Shown: positions 35,206 through 46,463 of the stretch, piece after piece
Numbering within the stretch: position 1 is the stretch's first letter
Layout: the number at the start of each line of letters is the position of its first letter
Assembly (NCBI GenBank): GCA_002964805.2
Contig: PUDQ02000003.1
Location: forward strand, 3,534,001-3,598,000
Reading direction: 5' to 3'
DNA length: 64,000 nucleotides
Source of the DNA: Trametes villosa
Lineage: Eukaryota > Basidiomycota > Agaricomycetes > Polyporales > Polyporaceae
Position numbers and translations under genes: made by a program
Notes under the pieces: generated by a model
What the model was told of the DNA's origin: nothing
The model's database searches: none
The model's input: only the letters and a program-made list of their open reading frames with translations

Positions 35206-38200
35206 GACGCCAAATATGCGCCACATCAGGTCTTGGCGGTCAAAGCTGGGGGAAACGGTAGTATACGTAGGGTATCAACGCCTCCCTGGCCGGGTGAAGC
35301 GCGGGGATCTCCTGAGAGACATATTTCGGAGCGCAGAGAGTACCGGTAATCAGCAAGGGCCCGCCGGAGGCTACCCGTGGAAGCGACGATGATGATGTTG
35401 ACGCAAGGCTGAGGGGGAGGATAACGCACCGGAGACGATGGTCATAGTAATCCCAAGCTATACGAACAGCTTTTGCGCAACTTCGCAGCACTGCGGCCGG
35501 AAATAACCATACACCACCGTTCGGTGGTCCTCCGCGTCGCCGCCTGCTGTGTATTCTAACATTACTTAATCCGTCGTGCAGTACGTGACGCACCGGTCTC
35601 GAGTCCGCAAGGCTATGCGTGGGTGTCAGGCGAGGTACCGCCGAGTTACTGGCCAGATTCCAGGATCCCGGTGGTTGGACAGCACGACGGGGGCGGGGGA
35701 GGGCTCTGACCGCTTGAATCCAGGATGGACCCCCAACGTACGGGCGCTAGGGAGTGTCGAAGCTAAGCGTTATGGAGGGGCCGGCGAGGCCGTGCACTGC
35801 ACCCGGGACTGTATGTGCCCTTGCCGGCGTGTGCGTATCCTAGGGTCGGCATTCCGGCGCTGACAATTGCGCACTGCCCGCTCAACCGCAGAGACGGTGC
35901 CCGCCTACGAGAGGAGGCCGCAGGCCCGAGGTTCCGCCGTCCTTCGTGAAGAAAAGGGGTGCCTCCTGGCACGAGGAGAACCGAGTACAGCGTGGGCGGG
36001 CGCAGCAATTTATCAGAGCGTCATCTGGAGTCTGGAAGAATGAGAGCCCGGTGCGAGGAGCATGCGACCGCATGGAGAACAAGGGGATAGCCAGGGAGAG
36101 CCGAGCGGAACGGGAAGGACCCTACACTGCGCTAAACACACCCAAATACCTCGCCACCGCTGATGGGCGCTCGCCGCGCCTTGAACTCAGCCTCCATCAT
36201 CGCTCTTCGTTACTCGAAACCACCAACGTCGCTGCGCCGAGTGCGCAAACAATTCACCAAGTCTCTACGCATCTTCCTGAGCAGAGAGCATTGTGAGTGA
36301 TATCATCCAGGGCATTCTCAGGGCATGTCGGGCCAGGCCTCGGTGGCAGTTAAACCGGCCGGCGCCCCCGGCCCAGAAGACAACACTCGACTCCGACGGG
36401 AGGCTTCTTCCTGATCTCCGTCGCACTTTACCCACAGGAAGCAGGGTGGGATACTCGGGTCTCTGATTATCTCCTAACCCATCGCGGGAGGAGGCGACCC
36501 CTCCTTTTGTTTCTGCTGCCTTCCAGGCCGCGAAGGGCAAGCCGGAAGCACGACACGCGTGCCCATCGATACGCCCATTTGAAGCTCAGCCGTCGAAGCC
36601 AGGAACACGTTGCGCGAGCCCGCCGAATGCGGTGAAGCGTTTGTGTGGGTCCGTGCGGGAGGGCGCGCTCGCCGTTCCGTCGAGGGCCGTGGCGAGCGCC
36701 CAGGAATCTATAAGAACGGGCCCGGTCACCCTCTCCTCTCCTCAGAGCCTTCACGGCCTTCACTCGCCAGCTCAAGTCCCTCCGGGGCAACCACAGCGCG
36801 CGCCTATATCACGGCGCGCGCCGCCCTCGCGAGGGCTTCGACGGTATGTCGCTCGTCTTCCGCGGTGGCCTATCACTGAGCTCTTTTCCGCTGTTAGCAA
36901 ACCACGACATCGCGCGATCGGGTAAGTGCCGTTGCTGCTTCCCGCTTCACTGGTTGACGACGTTGTTTCTTCAGCGTCACGCCCGCTACGGGCCGCCGAC
37001 GGCGACGAGCCCACTTGGCGAAGTGGGCAGCAGCTCTGGTGTCACACACAGTAAGCCGGTTCAGCTGTGGATCGGGAGCCATACGACTGATGAGGTTTTC
37101 TAGCCTACTCCTTCGTGATCCCCGCTTGGGTCTGGGAGCCGCGCTTTATGGCGGCACCCGAGCCAGTGGGGCTATGCCAACATCCACCCAGCTATGTCCG
37201 TATGCGCTCACCCCCTCCCCTCTTTAGAATATGTTCGCGGCAACGCGCTGTTGAACCAGCGCCGCGCCACCACCGCAACGAGCTCCGGGTCCCACCCCGA
37301 GCTCGCGGTCGAGCGGATGTCCTCACGGACTGAAGCTCCGTCCTGCCACCCGCAGGCCTCGGGCACACGCCCAGGGCCTCCCGTTGTGCAGATGGGCGGA
37401 CGTCCTCACGGACCGAAGCCACGCGGACGGTCGCTCCTACCCATGGGCGGCCCTGCGCTATGTCGGGCCCCGGGTACCACCCTGGGGTCCGTTTTAACTG
37501 GCCGACATCTTCACAGACCGAAGCCAGGCGGGGCATCACTGCCCCGCTGTCGACGCGCGCGACGCAAGGGCGCGCGCGCATGCTTTCACACACTCTATGC
37601 GATACCACCGCAGTAAGTATTGCTACGGATCTTCCGAGCTTGTGGATGGGCAGCTTCCCTCTCGGACAGCTGCCCTTTGCGGATTCCGCTCTCAATCATC
37701 GGGAGTGATGCGCCGTCCTGCCAGGCCTCGGGCTTGCGCCCGGGGCCTCTAGTTGAAGCAGATGGGCGAGCGTCCGAAAGGACATCTTCTCGCCACGCGG
37801 TAGTTGCCCTCCCCCAGGAGGCTTCTTGATCCGTGCTAACTGGCCGAGGTCTTCACCGACCGACGCCAGGGGGGCGTCACTGCCCCACGGTCGGCGCGCC
37901 ACGGTGCGCCGACCCCGCCAGCCCCGGTCCACACCGCGGGCCGTGCGACACGAGCTGAGGCCCATACGGGCCGACGCTCGCGGGCGCTGAGCCGAGGTCC
38001 TCACGGGCCGACGCTCGCTGCCCCGGTCAACGCAGCTGTGGACTACCGTCCCTCTGCACCAACGACCACGCGTGACTCCCGACTTCGACATGTGTGCCTC
38101 AAGATTCTCGGGGTACGGGTCGGGTGCGCGCGCGCACCTGGTCCTGGCGCAGGCCTTTCCGTGGCCCTCGGGATAAGTACCCAGCGGCGCGCCTTCGTGG

Positions 38201-38570
38201 ACGCTGCTGGGGAAACCAACGTGCGCCGAAGTGAGTAGTTCGTGGCTGGGCTCCGAGGAGTACTTAGTACGAGCACCTTGTGCGATCGAGTAGTGCGCGC
38301 GCTGTAATACAATTCGAATGCTTTCTCCTTCAATTTGGATCAGGATCTCCCTCATTATAAGTCGACTCGCTCCGTATGCATCTTGAGCCGCATGGCACCC
38401 CCTTGGGCTGCGACAGCAGTCAAGCGCGCGATCTGTCTTCGGCGCCTCCGCTCTTCTCCCTCGACCTCCATGACCTCCCCATCCCAGGCTCGCGCCCCCG
38501 CCAAAATGCCCGACATCCCAGTCAGCGCGCAGACCTCCGACCTCGCCTTTCACCCCAACCGCCCAATAGT
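35206..38570. other. unassigned interruption of the array
   Basis: About 3.4 kb without a recognised gene. Around 36760-37200 there are plausible short introns (GTAAGTG...TTCAG near 36922-36974, GTAAGCC...TCTAG near 37051-37103), but the encoded pieces match nothing I know. A degenerate minisatellite occupies part of it. Confidence 0.4.
37300..38020. repeat. degenerate minisatellite around GTCCTCACGGACCGAAGC
   Basis: The core recurs with changes near 37318, 37403, 37508, 37850 and 37995. It is interspersed with repeated GGCCTCGGGC(A/T)(C/T)(A/G)CGCCC-type segments near 37360 and 37725. Spacing is irregular (85-350 bp). Confidence 0.6.
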
Positions 38571-38589
38571 GTACACCCCGTTGCTGACC

Positions 38590-39571
38590 GATTTGCGTGC
38601 TCCTTTCCAACTCCATGTCGATGACCTGCCCAGGTCGTAGTTTTGCGATCACGATGGCCTGAAGCGCAACATGAGGAGCGAACGCGAACCAGGGTTATAG
38701 AAGATGTACCTTGTTTGCAGCACAGGGCACGCCGTCCCCGAAGACCGACTCCTGCTCCAAGTCGCCCTGCGGCACCTGCTTCAGGTCCCCGTTCGTCACG
38801 TACTCGTTCACAATGACGCCCTTCTCCTGCGCGCACTCGACATCAAGCTGGACGACGACCGTGTTCCGGTCGCAGGGGATGTCCCCGGGCACTGGTGGGC
38901 GGGGCGAGAAGAGCGCGCGGTCGACGTTGAGCGGGATGAGGCTGAGGCACGACGCCACGCGAGAACCTCGTCGTGGATGACGGAGGGGTTGTTCCGCACG
39001 AAGACGCCGTCGAGGGTGATAGCGGGGATCTGAGGACTTCCTCAGCACGGTTCGTCTTCGACCTTGTGCTACGCGATGCACGACCGCGTAGGCTGCAGAA
39101 TACGCGCGACTCGCCCGCCGTTTCCCGCTCAGCCACGAATCATCGTCGCATGCTGAGCGCGACCAGTTGGTCATTGTGCGCGCGCCGCGCTGCTCGAGCG
39201 GACGCCGAAAGTAAGAGAAACGGTGCCCAGGCTCGAAAGCCGTAGCTCAACCGTCGAGCCGCGCTTGGGCTTTACACGAGGGCCTGGCTCAGCGTGCCAC
39301 AGAGTCTGAGCACTAGGACCCCGGGCTTACACCGCAGCTTTTGAGCCGAGTCGCAGCGTGCAGCTAGTAGACTGCGGGTTCGGCCGAATGCAGCAGTGCT
39401 CACCTCCGCGACCATTGTTCGTCGGAACGCATTCGCGACAGATGCATCAACGCCGACGAAATCAAGCTCAATTGACCGCGGTGAAGGCCTCTTCACAGAG
39501 ACCGTCAGGTTCTGCAACACATCCGGCGGTTGGTCTGTACTCTTATTGCGCACCTGGTTAAACCGCGCCAA
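38590..39571 (-). pseudogene. RNA polymerase I/III subunit AC40 (RPAC1) fragment
   Basis: AC40 is the alpha-like assembly subunit shared by RNA polymerases I and III. Seen here are VKRPSPRSIELDFVGVDASV with ANAFRRTMVAEV, a 450-bp intron, IPAITLDGVFVRNNPSVIHDEV, then LIPLNVDRALFSPRPPVPGD, VNEYVTNGDLKQVPQGDLEQ, an intron, and AIVIAKLRPGQVIDM. Defects: about five extra bases between DEVLA and LIPLN shift the frame, and the sequence decays after the LRPGQ exon, with the last third of the protein missing. The N-terminus is also short. Confidence 0.75.
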
Positions 39572-39704
39572 GCTCTAGCGGTGGTCCTCCCCGGTCTGGC
39601 CGCTCGGCACGCTGCTTCAAGTTGTACGTCTATCATGCGCGCCGTCAGCTCGCATGCCATGCCACACGTTCACCAGGCGAGAGGAGGATTGAGGAAGGTA
39701 ACAG

Positions 39705-39868
39705 AGTACGCACGAGCATGTTCAGCCCGGTCCTCGTGATCGCATACGACGCCCAGAGCTCGCCGTGGCCGTACCCGAGCGCGCTGAGCGAGCTCGAGAC
39801 GTTGATGAACGTCTTCTTCGTGCTCTTCTCGATCAGCGGGAGGTACACCTGCGCGAGCGGCGGGGGTG
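39705..39868 (-). pseudogene. short-chain dehydrogenase fragment
   Basis: One exon-like piece: QVYLPLIEKSTKKTFINVSS then LGYGHGELWASYAITRTGLNML. It contains the INVSS strand and the catalytic YxxxK replaced by YAITR. It is joined directly to the SAM50 fragment on its upstream side with no intron or spacer. Confidence 0.6.
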
Positions 39869-41115
39869 CGCGCCGTTGCTCTTGCTCGCGACGAGGGGCG
39901 CGCCGACGTTGAGCTCGACCCGGACGGGGTCGAGCTTGTAGACGAGCCCGACCCCGGCGGAGATGGACGGCTTCGATATGCCCGCGGTCACGCTGTCGAT
40001 GAGGGGGCGCTGTTGGGAAGTCAATCAGACGCTGTGTGGGCGAAGTGCGAAGGAGAGGGAGAGGGGCGGCAATACTAACACTTGTCGACGTTGTGGAGGC
40101 GGCCGGCATGTCAGAATAGATGGGTTTTAACAGGTCAGTACGGCTTGCGGGGGATATTGGAGATGAGGCTAACGCCTGTCGAGCAGTAAAGACTTCCGCC
40201 CAAGGAGTCCGCTGTGAGGGTGTTGATCAGGCGATCCTCGGACATCAGCAATGAGTGCGTGCTTACCACCGTCGTGAGGCCCCATGCCATGCATCCTGAA
40301 CATGCGCACGCTGACAGGCCCTCCAAGCTGGAACCGGTCGGAGAAGAACGACTTGCTTCCGAGGTTCCATAGCAGTCCTGACCGCGCCGCGAAAGAGACC
40401 GTCTGCAACATCGTGAGTCAATATGGTAAATGAGGGACTACAGCAAGTATGCGCACCAAGCCCGGAAGTAGGGACCGGCCGAACTGGCCGTGCGCCTCCG
40501 TCTTGTAGAAGTTGGCGTCAGCGCCGAGGCCCGCAAACTCTTGGAAAAGCTTGGTATACGATCCTCGCGTCCCAAGTAGTCAGTCAGCCCGGGTGTCTCG
40601 CGTCCATGAGTGGTGCACAGAGGACTTAATTGGCTGACCCGCCGCTTCCCGCGTACTGTAGATAGGAGGTCAACAAGGTACATTGTAGGCGGCGTGGTCT
40701 TTACGTACCTTATGGATGCCGATGGCGTGAGGTTGCCGGTCTGCCTCAAAATGGCCTCATAGCGGGCCAACCTCATGCGCACCATGGCTTAACGCGCCAT
40801 TCTACACCGCGAAACAACGTCAGTGAACTGACGCGTGATGTGAGAGACTGAGCTCACCTAGCTCAGCTTGACTACAGCCCGGAGACCACGAACACTCTCG
40901 GCGCTACTCGCGAAACTGGAGTTGCCTCGCTCCATCCCGAAGACTGAAAGCTCGCCTCGTGTCCTCAAGTTGGTGCTTGGCGGAGCGGAGAGTGACGCGT
41001 TGAAGGACAGGCACGTTTTTGTGGCGAACGCGACGTCGGGGTAAGTACTAGTGGTCGAGAAACTCGGCGCTCGCGACGTCCGAGATGCGCACCGCGTGCA
41101 CGCCAACATGTCGCC
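39869..41115 (-). pseudogene. SAM50/TOB55 (mitochondrial outer-membrane insertase) fragment set
   Basis: SAM50 is a beta-barrel that inserts other barrels into the mitochondrial outer membrane. Recognisable pieces in order are VHAVRISDVASAEFLDH, LSAPPSTNLRTRGELSVFG with MERGNSSFAS, GADANFYKTEAHGQFGRSLL-type sequence, SFAARSGLLWNLGSK with DRFQLGGPVSVRMFRMHGMG, LGGSLYCSTGVSLISNIPRKP, and DSVTAGISKPSISAGVGLVY with KLDPVRVELN. The final strand is cut off at ASKSNGA, where the dehydrogenase piece begins. Frames shift between pieces. Confidence 0.75.
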
Positions 41116-41654
41116 GAGGGTTGAGCGCTGAGCAGGCAGAGGGCGGGAGTTGGGAAGGGGAAGAGGACGGGGCCGTTAGGCTCGAGAGAGAGCGCGATCA
41201 TCCGAGGTATCTGGGCGCGTGACGTCACGCGACAGACGCCGAGCGGAGCGGCGTGCGCGTCTCTGAGTCCGCTCTCTTGAGTCTTCTTGCCTGAGGCCCA
41301 GTGAGGGCCAACTGAGGGCGGACTCTGGGTGCTGTTTGGGCACTGGGAAGGAGCAGGCTGGAAGTACTCTGTTCACTGGCACTCGGGCCCTGCGACTCGC
41401 ACTTGGGCTCTACGATCTGGACACTCGTTTTCGTCTCCATGCCGCGTGCGACTGTGCTCGCCCTCGCAGGTCCCTGTCTCCAGCAGCTTCCTCTCTCCAC
41501 GCAACCCCTCGCTCTCCACACCCAAGCGCACCGCCCACGACATCCGTCGCCCATCGGCCCGGGGAAGCCTCCTCTTTGCCGCCATCCGCTCACAACTCGC
41601 CCCGCAGCGTCCCCGCCCGAGCTTGGAGCATCCTCGCGACCGCCGCGTCTCAGC
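41116..41654. other. unassigned spacer before V7
   Basis: About 540 bp with several antisense and sense open frames, none recognisable and none resembling the upstream flank of other VPS16 copies. Confidence 0.35.
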
Positions 41655-41908
41655 ATGCTGGAGGCCAAGCTCGCGCTCGCATAGGTCGTCGAAGGTGGCT
41701 ACATCAACTTCGGTATGCATCGCGTCCTGCACCCCTCGCCAGGGCTGACATATGTTTCTTGCGCGCAATGCACCACGTTTTCTCGACAGGAAAAGCGCCT
41801 TGCGCTCGGCTGATTCTTTCCCTGCATCGAGGAGAGCGAGTGGCCGCTCGCCCTCGCGAGCCGGCTGCTGCAAGCGAGGCTTGAAATCTCAAGTACGTCA
41901 GGCAGGCT
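41655..41908 (+). pseudogene. VPS16 C-terminal fragment V7
   Basis: Starts SMLEAKLALA then stop, matching [15 protein letters not shown]. It continues with a remnant of [12 protein letters not shown] and [11 protein letters not shown], and ends at a short piece carrying the AGTACGTC donor joined to R. Confidence 0.8.
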
Positions 41909-43180
41909 ACCAGGGCCACGCCGAGCCCGTTGCTTACAACCCGCGCTGTTGGCCCGAGGCGAACAGCGTAGATTGTAAGAAAAGGGCACGACATGCCACG
42001 CTGTAGGCATGCGGCCAAAGTAATCACGACGAAGTAACTTCTCGCCGGCCGACAGAAAGAAAGCATACCCATGCGAAACATACCATCTAGTAGACCAAGA
42101 CGGGAGCTTGAGGGCTGAACTATAGGTGAGTTCGTCAGCATCGGTGACGCGCTACAGGAGCGGAATACTCACGAGAGGTAGAGGCGAAGGGAGGAAAGCA
42201 CCGCCCACTTCCAGGTCTGACACGTCGCTGCCGTGGCAGCAACGTGAAGGCCGCCGCATGCCCCGTACGGCCTGGAGAATACCCCCGGCCTAGGGGAGCT
42301 CTCCAGGCGGCAGCGAGGCAGCTCAGGGGCGCCTGACAAAGGTAGAGCCTGCCGCGCGCCGAAGCGCACGGAAGCCGCCGACAAGGCCGACCACACTAGG
42401 GCTAGTGGGCGACCCCCGTACGACCCGTACAGACCCGCTTCGATCCTGACGGGAGCTCGTTGGCTCGTTACAAAATGGGACGGTGCGAGGGGAGGGGAAG
42501 GGAGAGGGCCGTGGGCGTGGGCGTGGGGAGAGTTGGGTGGAGGGGAGGTGTGGGTTTCTTAAGGAGGTGCGTGTTTGGCTCGGTGGACGGATAGCGGCTG
42601 GCAGGTCAGCCTCTCTGCGCGGCGAAGCCGGGGAGGCCGGCGGAGGGACGTTGGGGCGATCTTGCAATGGCGGGAAGCGAACTGCCGGCGCGCGGGCCCG
42701 AACAGTGTGTGCTGCCAGCCTCCGAGTCTGGCCACCACGGCGAGTCCGTCCACGCCCGTCCGATCGTTCTCTGAGTTAGGAATGTGAAGATGCCGCGTCC
42801 GGGGCTTTCAGCCTCTGTCGATCCCCACGTAGTGTGCGGCACCGCACGGTGCGCATCTATATATGAGGAAGTCCGGACTCCGGAGGTCGTGGCAGAATTT
42901 GTGTTGTCGGCGGGGAACGTCCGTAGCCCCCTCAGTATCAGATGTATCTACTTGATTGCTGGACAACTCAAAACCGCACCGCCGACGCGCAGGGTAAAAG
43001 AAACAGTCTGTGTGTAGCAATTCGTAGTTTGGGGCATATCCTCCTCGAACTCTGCCGCGCGAAAACGCATAGTATAGCCCTCGGATTTGCGACGACCGTA
43101 CTACTACGAGCTTGGATGTCGCGCGAGGCTTTGTGTACGTTCATTCTTTTGAATGCCAATCATTGAATCAAGACGGCCCG
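41909..43180 (+). repeat. R module copy 8, with long distal part
   Basis: Minus-strand intron at 42120-42172 (53 bp). 75-codon minus-strand frame at 42169-42396. G-rich tract near 42488. The distal part to about 43180 matches copy 6 closely (e.g. GTGTGTAGCAATT(C/T)GTAG, CGCGCGAAAACGCA). Confidence 0.85.
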
Positions 43181-43239
43181 CCAGGATGATAGCTAGACCT
43201 GCAGTTCTCCATAACATGGCTGCTAGAGATGATGAGAGG

Positions 43240-43268
43240 ACGCGTCCCGAGGCACGTGTCGGACGCGT
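43240..43268. promoter_or_regulatory. ACGCGT boxes before V8
   Basis: ACGCGT at 43240-43245 and 43263-43268. The middle box seen before V4 and V5 is mutated to CACGTGT here. Confidence 0.35.
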
Positions 43269-43403
43269 CCATGACGCGCGCTGCGACAGGCGCGCAGCGC
43301 GCGGGCGGCCGGCGCTCCTCGGCGCTCCTCGCTCACTCAGACTGACTTCGACCACGTCCACGTCCTTGATCTCAGCGTCGCCTGCTTACTCTCGCCGACA
43401 ACT

Positions 43404-46340
43404 ATGCCAGAGCCTACGACGGACTTGTGGGACACCATGCAAGATGTCACAGTCTTCCACACTGGGCGGCACCAGCTCCACTCCTGACAAACATCATCGA
43501 GCTTGAAGTTGCAAGAGCTCAATATCATCCCACAGTGTCGACATGGTAAGCCCATAACCCCGTAGACCAGGATATTGATGTGTCGAATCTGACGCGTGCA
43601 TACAGGTGAGCAGAAGAAGATCACCCGGTCCGGTTGGACGGAGGACGAGAGAGGTTCCTCGTGCTCAATGAAGAGGGCGAGTAGTACTAGCAATACTATC
43701 CTCAGGAGCGAGGCTAGGAAGATGGGGACCATCAGGGACCATCGACGCGCGGATACACGAGACGGACCTCCCGCAGACGGAATCATTGACGTTCAGGGAG
43801 GACCTGGAGTGGGCGGGCGGGAAGCCGTTTTCATCGGCGAGCGCAGGTAAGCACAACCTCAGTCGTTCCCCGGGTGTGTACTATGCTGAGATCGACATAG
43901 GGTTGACGCAAGCGCTTTGGTGACAAGCAGCCATCTCACCGGACAAGACGACCTCCCGGCACGTCAAGGTGCTCCTCCCCGTGTCCGCGACCATCTACGG
44001 TGTGGAGAACCTAGAGAACCTCGACCAGCGCATCGGGCGTGGACCGTTCACACACATGTCCCCGTAGCCGAATGGCAAGGTTGCTCGCGCTGCTCACGTT
44101 CTCCGGCCTACTCTGAGTCGTCTCGCCGGACTTCCAGCGTCGCTTGGCGGAGTTCAACAAGGCTGAGCCGTGGGCGCGTAGACGATGTTCTTCGAGTGGA
44201 GTGGTGCGGGAACGACGCGGTACTCGTTACCCGGACCCATCTCGCGGTTATGGCTCGGCATTTCGGTGACACTCTACAGTCGGTCCATCTGTGCTGCTGC
44301 TGCACGACTCGGACTCCTGAGCTAACATGTACGCCCCCCTTGTAGATACTTCTGCCACGGCTCGACGTACACAGTTACCGAGCCAGGCGGCGTTGATATC
44401 ATCGGGCCCGACACCTGCGATCTTGTGCTGGATGTCTCAGGTTCGTCATGTGCCCCTTATGTGCACGTCTACATGCTGAGTGTATGCAGTGTCCTTGGTA
44501 TGTGTCTTCCGTCGGGGTACGGCGACCCCGTCCGCAATCCTTTTCGACGCATGGGTGAACTTATCGTGGCGGTCACCGAAGGCGGATGGGAGTATCGGAA
44601 GCATTCGCTCCGAGCTCGCTGCGGCGGCGCGGGAGTGGGAGCTCTATTGGCGGTGTCGGCTGCTCAACGTGGGTCAACCCTCCACAGTAGCTGACTACAT
44701 GCTGAATGCGATGCGCGCGGTTGTAGGCTGTGAGGTTCGGGTGTTCGTTCCTAGACTTGTACGCCCCGCCGAAATTCGTGTACATCGGGAAGGCGCTCAA
44801 GATGCTCAACGCCGCAGGCTTCTACGAGATCGGCATCCCTCTCCTACGTCTAGTACGCCTCCCCCTGCACATTCTGATCCTGCCTGCGTACCCTGCTAAC
44901 CGACTGTCAATCCGATAGGTCCAACCAGGTCTCGCCCACCGGCCTCATCTCACGTCTCTCCTCCCGGAACCTGCACTTGCTCGAGTTCAGCTTCTCCGCA
45001 TCTTTTCGTACCTCGCGTCCCCGCCCGACGCGGTGCTCAAAAATTGGGCGCGCGCGAGAAACGTGCACTTGAAGCTGAAGCGGGCCGCGTCCGGTTCGGG
45101 GGAGAATGCGGAGCTTGACGGCGGGGATGTGCTCTGCTAGGCCACTGTCGAGGAGCTCGAGCGGCTTGTACAGGGAGAGGTGAGCTACGCGGATATTGCG
45201 CTGTGTGCATGAGAGGTGGGCAGGACAGTGCTCGCGCCGAGGGTACGCATGAAGCTTCCTATAGAAAGTCGACCGGTACAATGCTGATTCTTTCGCAGCT
45301 TCTGGACCACGGGAAGAAGACATCCAACCAGGTTCCGCTAATGCTCAGCAAGCAGGAGAGGCTTGCGCTCGCTAAGGCCGCCGACAGCGGCGATACCGAC
45401 CTCGGTATATATCGCGTCCACCCGCACGAATTTACCCCTGCCCAACGCATGCTGTACGCAGCGAGTCGTGACCTGCTCCGCCTGTAGAAGTGTCCCTTGG
45501 TCGGCTCACTAAAGAGGGCGGGCCGCCGCTCGCGTTCCTGAGCCGACTGCTGCAAGTGTGCGTGCGCGCGCAAGCCCTAGAGATGCTTCGCAGCTTCTAC
45601 TACTCGGACGATCGGCGTGTTGAGATCGCGGGGTTCTGCCTGGAAGCCACCACCACCTCGATTCGCCGCCGTGCCCCGTGAAGGTATCGGTGGGAGTGTA
45701 TTGATGGATATGTGCGCGACTTGCTAGGACCCGCCGCAAAGCTATCTTTCGTGAAAGTAGCTCAGAAGTTCTCTCCGAGGATATGGGTCGGTATCTGCGT
45801 ATACTGACACTGCAGCGACAGCTAGGGGGAGGCGCACGGCAGGGTGACGTTCCTCGGTTGAATGTGAACGACACCATGTGTACCTTCCTCGTGAACGGGA
45901 TGGCGAAACACGCGGAAGCGGTCAGTCCCCTCCTGGCACCACCGTAGAAGTGTCGGGCTGACGAGTCCCGGCAAGCTTCTGGTTCGTGAAGCTGTATGAG
46001 CTGACGGAGATGCGCCACTTCGAGGGCCTCGAGCTCTTCGCGCGGTCGAAGCGCAGCCCGATTGGCTGCGAGACAGTCGTTAAGCATCTCATGAAGAGTG
46101 CCACCCGGAGGAGACCGCGACGTTCGTCGCGCGGCGGGGTTGCCTCAAGCTCGCGGACCTCTACGTCCTGTGCGGCGATTGGCGTGCGAGTACCGCAGAA
46201 ACCAGGGGATACTCGGGTACGTCGCTCGGCGCCCCTTCTGCATGTGGTCGGCTTACTCATGTGCTTCGCAGACAACTGAGGAAGTCGTGGCTGAACTCGT
46301 CGATAGCAAGGGAGCTTGCGCAGGTCGTGGCATCCATGTA
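43404..46340 (+). pseudogene. VPS16 pseudogene V8
   Basis: Starts MPEPTTDLWDTMQDVTVFH then TGRHQLHS and a TGA. It shares the FHTGRHQLH change with V5, so the two are close relatives. Parts of most exons survive: the propeller part near 44000-44280, DTCDLVLDVSGS, AAAREWELYWRCRLLN, SFLDLYAPPKFVYIGKALKML, VLKNWARARN, the DKLALAKA equivalent as [50 protein letters not shown], and TEEVVAELVDSK. Numerous stops. Confidence 0.9.
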
Positions 46341-46463
46341 GTATCCCATCATCTGGTATGTATTCTCCGAATGCTATAGATATATCGATACCCTGGCACC
46401 CCACGACCACGTCCCAGGAGATCAACATCACGACAACTCAACTCCGAGGTTGTCCAACAGCCG

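Noticed and set aside
18415..46340. VPS16 copies as processed (retrotransposed) pseudogenes
   Set aside because: Intron sequences and promoter-proximal flanks are retained and no poly(A) tail or target duplications are seen.
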